64,000 nucleotides of DNA, taken from NCBI GenBank assembly GCA_019454045.1, contig SKCR01033664.1:144255-208254 (forward strand), given 5' to 3'. The notes beneath the pieces are model-generated. The model saw only the letters and a program-made list of their open reading frames with translations. It was not told the origin of the DNA and ran no database searches. The DNA comes from Zanthoxylum bungeanum. Taxonomy: Eukaryota; Streptophyta; Magnoliopsida; Sapindales; Rutaceae. Both the position numbers and the translations under genes were made by a program. This document shows positions 58,801 through 64,000 of the stretch, piece after piece. The stretch's first letter is position 1. Every line of letters starts with the position of its first letter.

Positions 58801-60451
58801 CACCCAGGATTATGTCCCTAAATGCTAATCTTTCCAGCCATCTCGATTGCAATAGTCCAACTATCCAATCAATGATTGAGGGTACACTCAAAATGTAATG
58901 GTTACTATAGTCCAACTATATGACCAACTACAAGTGGAGTAGTGTCTTGTACAATCTAACTGTTCAAAGAAAGCAATATTAAATATTAGTCCAACTAATA
59001 TATATTTATTACGACGATAAATAAAATAAAAGAGCGCGTGTAAGCAAGTATTAAACGAAATTGTAAATTTAATACTGGCCTCTTAGTATTTTTCGGCGAG
59101 CCTCTAACCCTCTATTGAGTACTCGGGAAACCCAGTTTCCTAATGGGCTAGGATCCCGTTAAATAACACACAACCTTGACTTTGGCCAACAAGTTGTATG
59201 AAACTTAACTAGGTAGATCTCTAAGATCAATTGGATCCCATCCAATTCCTAGATCTGGTAGGTGGACCTCCAAGTCCGAGATATATATCCAATATATATT
59301 TCCTAACCTTTTCCTCTGAATCAACTAAGCCTTGGCTTTGGCTTAAGAAACTTAATGATTCCAGTTAAACGCGACCCATTGACAGTGGGAAAGCTTCGTA
59401 ATCCACATCGATGAACTAGAAGTGACATTGACTTTGGCCAACAAGTCACAACCGCCCAAGACATGCGATATGTAACAAAGATTTCGTGGTTCAAACACAT
59501 CCGCGATGGACATTGATCTTGAGTTTGGCCAGCAAACCAATGCCAATCTTTGATCTTGAGAGAGAACCACTCAATGGAAGGAAAACGCTTAATATTTGAG
59601 TGAGGGTTTTTGCGTAAATTGGCAACCAATTTATTATCTTTGATTAGGTCTCATCATACACCCTTCAGCATGCATTCTAAAAGAATAATAAGGCGCAAAT
59701 AAATTAATAATGATATGAGGATGGATATATAACAATTTGTTCCTAGAACAAATCTCTCAATTTCCTCTCTCCCGCTAGCACTATTCATACTTCTACCGTA
59801 TTACATAATACATTAAACAAACCTCATTTGCATTGAGGGGAATTGGTGAGAGGAGAAAAACAAAGAGAATGGAGATAATAGGCTGGACACACAGGTCCAA
59901 TTTAAATAAATTCTAAATTAGCCCAATCCAATTTTAAAGACTAATTTAATTAATCATTCCAAATATCATATTAATTTTAATTAAAGTGTAATATCCATAA
60001 TTAATTAATTAAACTAACATTTCTAAAATATCAATTAAACTAATTAATCATGCTTAACATTTTCAATTCATGTCCAACATAAATTGAAGCAAAATCAATT
60101 CTACAACATGCTTAGGCTCACGGCAATGGCAAAGAAATTATCATGCAATTTGATTTCAATCTAATTAAATCAACATTTAACATACATTTCATGCCAACAA
60201 CACATCCAATTGCTAAGTTTCAAAAAATCACCATGAGCATACACTGCAGTAGTTTCGGCCAAAGGGATGGATTTGGGGATTTTTGATCCAATCAATCTTT
60301 CTCAAATCCAAAGATGCAAAAATCCAATTCATCATCATCCAAACTCAACCAAACAATCAATTTAGGCATTTTCAAACTCCAAGCAGAAATTCTAAATTAA
60401 AGTCCATAAACCCTAGAATTCAAATCAAGCTTAGTATGGCTCTGATACCAT
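58801..60451 (-). mobile_element. Copia gag start, leader and PBS, internal 2
   Basis: The gag ATG is at about 58841. The leader follows, with an internal deletion near 59920 relative to internal 1: 'ttctaaatt' there is directly followed by 'agcccaatcc', skipping about 0.6 kb. Ends in the complement of TGGTATCAGAGCC beside the right LTR. Confidence 0.82.
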
Positions 60452-62364
60452 TGTTAGTGTCCTACACATGCCACAAGATCACTAAGATGATTTGTGTATG
60501 AATACATCAAGAAGTTTGATGAAAAAACTTACAATGATCGGATGAGATTCAAAACTTTTTCTTTGTATTTTGGAAGCTCCAAGCTTTCTTTTGCATTCCA
60601 AACTCAAGGGTGAGTTTCCCTATCACCTTAGTTGACTCATTTTAAGTGCTAGCTTTGTAGAATTTTGCAACAAAATTCCATGGAGAGAAGATGAAGCTCT
60701 CGACATTTTAGGGAGAAGAGAGAAGATAGATTTTTGATATTTTTGTTTCTAAAACTTAATACACAAATTGACTTTTCAAAAGTGTATATGCTTTTCCAAA
60801 AAGCAAAAGGCAAAGTGTGTTGGATAATTAAAGCATTAAATGCTCCCATCTACTTCCATCAAGCAATTGACAATTGATGTAAGTTAGTAGGTCCCACACT
60901 TAAATTCAAAATTCAAGTTGGGTTACTCAACACACTTCGGCCTTGGGTTCGTTTAATCCGATTAAATGAATTTTTCGTTGCGACGTAATTAAATCCAATT
61001 TAATTAAATAATAATGCCCGGCAAAATTATTACGAAAGTCACTTACGAATTAATTCTAAATTAATTCGTTCGCTAGAATTAAAATCAAATTTAATTCCGC
61101 ATTGAAATCCAATTTCAATTAATATATCTGATATATTATTTTAGCCCAAATATATAAATTAAATAGTAAAATCCAATTTAACTGTTAAATTTAATTTACC
61201 GATTAATTCCAAATTAATCGTGTTCTCTCTTATTGATGAATTTAATCCTAGATAAAATTCTTGCCGTAATTAATCACAGATTAATTTTCTCTCTCATAAT
61301 TAATCCCAGATTAATTCCGTTCGAGTCAAATGTCATCGGTGAATCTTTGGGAAGCGACCCACGAGATTCCTGGATATATTGGCAGTAAATGCGGTTGTCG
61401 AACTATCCGACACGTGCGTACCCGGTACCACGTTCTTACCGATTTACAAGACATGGTTGGCTTCTAGCAAAGCACCGTGCCTACCCAATTCTCCAAAAGT
61501 ATATTCAACATGGAATATATTTAATATGTATCAAGCGTAGTAGACTAAGTATTGCGTATTACGATCCAGTATCAGATGTCACATGCTAGGCCTATGGCTG
61601 GAATTGTGTCTGCCCTGTACGAAGCATATATCGGATCACTAGCAGCTAGTCTCTGTAATCGGATAATCATGACCTAGTCATACTATCCCGATAGCTGCAG
61701 CATTTAAGAGTACCAGTTCTGTATCCCTGCGTGATCATCATCTCCATATGACTGAAGTGATACTTCCATCTTGACATCACACCCAATACACTACGATTCT
61801 CAGTATACCCAGAAGAGGCGTACACAGAACCTGTTAAAGCTTCGGACGACCAAAATCAAAGCGTACTGATTGTCGCAAGTATTAGCGATGCAAGTCTCAG
61901 GTTAAGACCAAATACACCTACTCTGATTCGGATTCCCATTGACACATAGTCATATTACCAATGTGATTCTGAGGGGTCTATCTAGAGTGAAGCTATACCC
62001 GGTCCAACGGCTAACAGAACCTCCTATCACACTTGCATAAGTATCATATACTTAAATATATGAGAACTATGTTGTTAAGCTTCCATAACGCGCACAAGTA
62101 CAATACTAGCCTATTCCGCATTATCGATGTCCAGTCTCGATAATACTACGACTAGGGATATTTAATGATTAAACCTTTCGTGGATTAATACTGTCTCATA
62201 TCTTATTAATCCGGTATTAATCATATGGGCTTTTATAATTTATATATCCGAGAAATCCAATTACAAATGATAAAAGAGCAATTTCATTTGTCACATAGTT
62301 AATTTGTACAAAGAACACCATGTCTTTTACAAATAGCGATGCTATGGGTCATAATTATCCAACA
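60452..62364 (-). repeat. Right copia LTR, 5' LTR of internal 2
   Basis: 1913 bp from TGTTAGTGTCC to TATCCAACA, directly followed by the GACAT duplication. Has three units of the palindromic minisatellite. Confidence 0.9.
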
Positions 62365-62957
62365 GACATCACACCCAATACACTACGATTCTCAGTAAAC
62401 CCAGAAGAGGCGTACACAGAACCTATTAATGCCTCGGATGACCAAAACCAAAGTGTACTGATTGTCGCAAGTATTACCAATGCAAGTCTCAGGTTAAGAC
62501 CACATACACCTACCCTGATGCGGATTTCCATAGACACATAGTCATACTACCAATGGGATTTCGAGGGGTCTATCCAGAGTGAAGCTGTTCCCAGTCCAAC
62601 GGCTAAGAGAACCTCATATCACACTTGCATAAGTATCCAATACTTAAATATATGAGAACTATGTCGTTAAGCTTCCATAACGCACACAAATGTAATACTA
62701 GCTTATTCCGCATTATCGATGTCCAGTCTCGATAATACTACGACTATGGATATTTAATGATTAAACCTTTTGTGGATTAATACTGTCTCATATCTTATTA
62801 ATCTGGTACTAATCATATGGACTTTTATCATTTATATATCCAAGTAATCCAATTACAAAATGATAAAAGAGCAATTTCCTTTATCACATAGTTAATTTGT
62901 ACAAAAAACACAATTTCTTTTACAAATAGTGATGCTATGGGTCATAATTGTCCAACA
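62365..62957 (-). repeat. Outer copia 5' LTR, right portion
   Basis: After the second GACAT the sequence continues 'cacacccaatacactacg', exactly the part missing from 20453-21834, and ends GTCCAACA at 62957. This places the two pieces as one LTR split by about 40.5 kb. Confidence 0.9.
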
Positions 62958-63273
62958 TAGACACCTCTTTGCTTCTCCAAATCATGTCCAAGAATCAAAG
63001 GTAAATTATGATATCAATCTATCCTCCAAAGCCTAGTAAGCTCTCATATTCTATTCATTTAATTTCTTGAAAATTTCATGCATGTAGCATAATGCCCAAT
63101 TCGAAAATATGGAGCCTAAAATTAGAAATGAATTATTTTTGCATGATTGAGTTAATCTAAGTGTGTGTATATTCTTTGGGTGATATTATGTCATGGATTA
63201 TGTATTTGACTGTTTGGTTTTCACAAATTTGAAAAAGGGCAAGTTGAAATCTTGGAGACATTTTTAACCTAAT
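62958..63273. other. Flanking sequence right of the stack, no gene seen
   Basis: AT-rich with no long coding frame, RNA gene or TE terminus. Confidence 0.4.
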
Positions 63274-63701
63274 TAGACTCAGCCACGGTTTTGGTTTCGA
63301 AACGGAACCGAACTGGAAGGAACCGTCTGATTCTGGTTTGGTTAGGGTTCCCATCCTAGCCGAACCGTTGGAACCGGACGATTTCAACGGTTCCAACCGG
63401 AACCGTTGGAACAGTTTAGTTCCATTATTAATATAATAAAATTTAAGTTCAAATATATAATTTTTTTTAATGTTCAAGCTATTTATTTTAGTTTTAATTT
63501 AATATAATAAAATTCACATAAATAAATTTTTTTATTATATTTATTTGGTAATAATATCAAATTATAAAATTTTTAAAAAAATGAACCGGAACTGAACCGA
63601 ACCGGAATTATCCTGTTCGGTTCCGGTTCCACAAGTGTGGAATCGGGAACCGTTCGGTTTGGTTCCGATTCCGAATCGAATCAAACCGTTGGCCGAGTCT
63701 A
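63274..63701. mobile_element. hAT-like MITE built of GGAACC repeats
   Basis: Inverted ends TAGACTCAGCCACGGTTT and the complement of TAGACTCGGCCAACGGTTT. The flanks AACCTAAT and AACCCAAC agree at six of eight positions, as expected for an eroded 8 bp duplication. The arms are GGAACCG/CGGTTCC repeats around an AT-rich centre. No coding sequence. Confidence 0.78.
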
Positions 63702-64000
63702 AACCCAACTACTTGTCTCTTAACATGTTGCCATGTAAAAATAATAATAATAATTGTTGGTGGTGGTGGTTTTTTACTCTGAGGAAGATTCAGATGTTGA
63801 GGAGGGGCAAAATTGGTAGTCTACTTAGCCAAAAATTGATAATATGGGCCTAAGGGCTCATAGAGACATATATAATTTGATAGAAGAACCTGACCCTATT
63901 ATACGGAGGGGTTCATGCAATGGTTGAGTGTGTTGATGATGAATTAAATTGGTATACCGACCCGATCTAGAGAAGAAGTGTTGGATTTAGGTTCATTTGA
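63702..64000. other. Right edge, no supported feature
   Basis: Contains an 'ataataataata' microsatellite and a GGT run near 63740-63770; no gene recognised. Confidence 0.3.

Larger units (their letters stand above)
21835..62364 (-). mobile_element. Composite copia insertion LTR-INT-LTR-INT-LTR with later nested insertions
   Basis: Three LTRs in the same orientation (21835-23261, 46955-48838, 60452-62364) alternate with two internal regions, and the whole is bounded by the 5 bp duplication GACAT (21830-21834 and 62365-62369) inside an older LTR of the same family. The middle LTR serves as the 5' LTR for internal 1 (PBS at 46941-46954) and the 3' LTR for internal 2 (PPT at 48839-48860). About 29 kb of its length is later insertions. 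Confidence 0.85.

Overview
The window is plant nuclear DNA, almost certainly from a eudicot: low GC, spliced genes with multi-kilobase introns, LTR retrotransposons of the Ty1-copia and Tat/Athila-like Ty3-gypsy kinds, hAT MITEs and a tRNA-derived SINE. I cannot name the species. Nearly all of it is mobile DNA. I can support two protein-coding genes: a spliced host gene for a membrane RING-H2 E3 ubiquitin ligase (minus strand, six coding exons, 19417 down to 7673), and an intact intronless LOG-type cytokinin-activating enzyme (30323-30976) that lies inside an LTR retroelement lacking any recognisable pol.

Layout. 1-2701 is the end of a large LTR family (a second copy is at 52095-55188), broken by an hAT MITE. 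2702-7380 is AT-rich with an old LTR-like stretch and a second hAT MITE. 7673-19417 is the RING-H2 gene; intron 5 holds a 3.6 kb Tat-type solo LTR with a structured tandem repeat, and intron 2 holds hAT transposase remains and an 889 bp hAT MITE. From about 19630 to 62957 there is one nested retrotransposon stack starting only about 0.2 kb upstream of the RING gene's start codon. 62958-64000 holds a third repeat-rich hAT-like MITE and no recognisable gene.

The stack can be read from target-site duplications. An old minus-strand copia fragment (leader 19630-20452, LTR 20453-21834 continued at 62370-62957) was split by a minus-strand copia of the same family (21835-62364, TSD GACAT). That inner insertion has the form LTR-internal-LTR-internal-LTR. 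Internal 1 later took a Tat/Athila-like element carrying LOG (26445-34224, TSD GGCTC) and a plus-strand copia of the same family (35624-45576, TSD CAGCA). Internal 2 took a solo LTR (52095-55188, TSD CTAAC), itself hit by a SINE, and a deleted relative of the LOG-carrying element (55585-58795, TSD ATTTT). Each internal region shows the empty site for the other's insertions.

The most interesting object is the LOG-carrying element. It has two LTRs of about 1.94 kb, a tRNA-Asp-type PBS, a degenerate gag-like reading frame, polypurine tracts and no recognisable pol domain, with LOG in the slot between the pol end and the 3' LTR. Its LTR has an array of G-box (CACGTG) and CCAAT motifs upstream of a TATA box, then an array of short inverted-repeat hairpins. 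Copia genes in the stack are all decayed, while LOG keeps its catalytic motifs and has no stop. Coordinates of TE ends marked by TSDs were read base by base; domain positions inside decayed pol genes are approximate.
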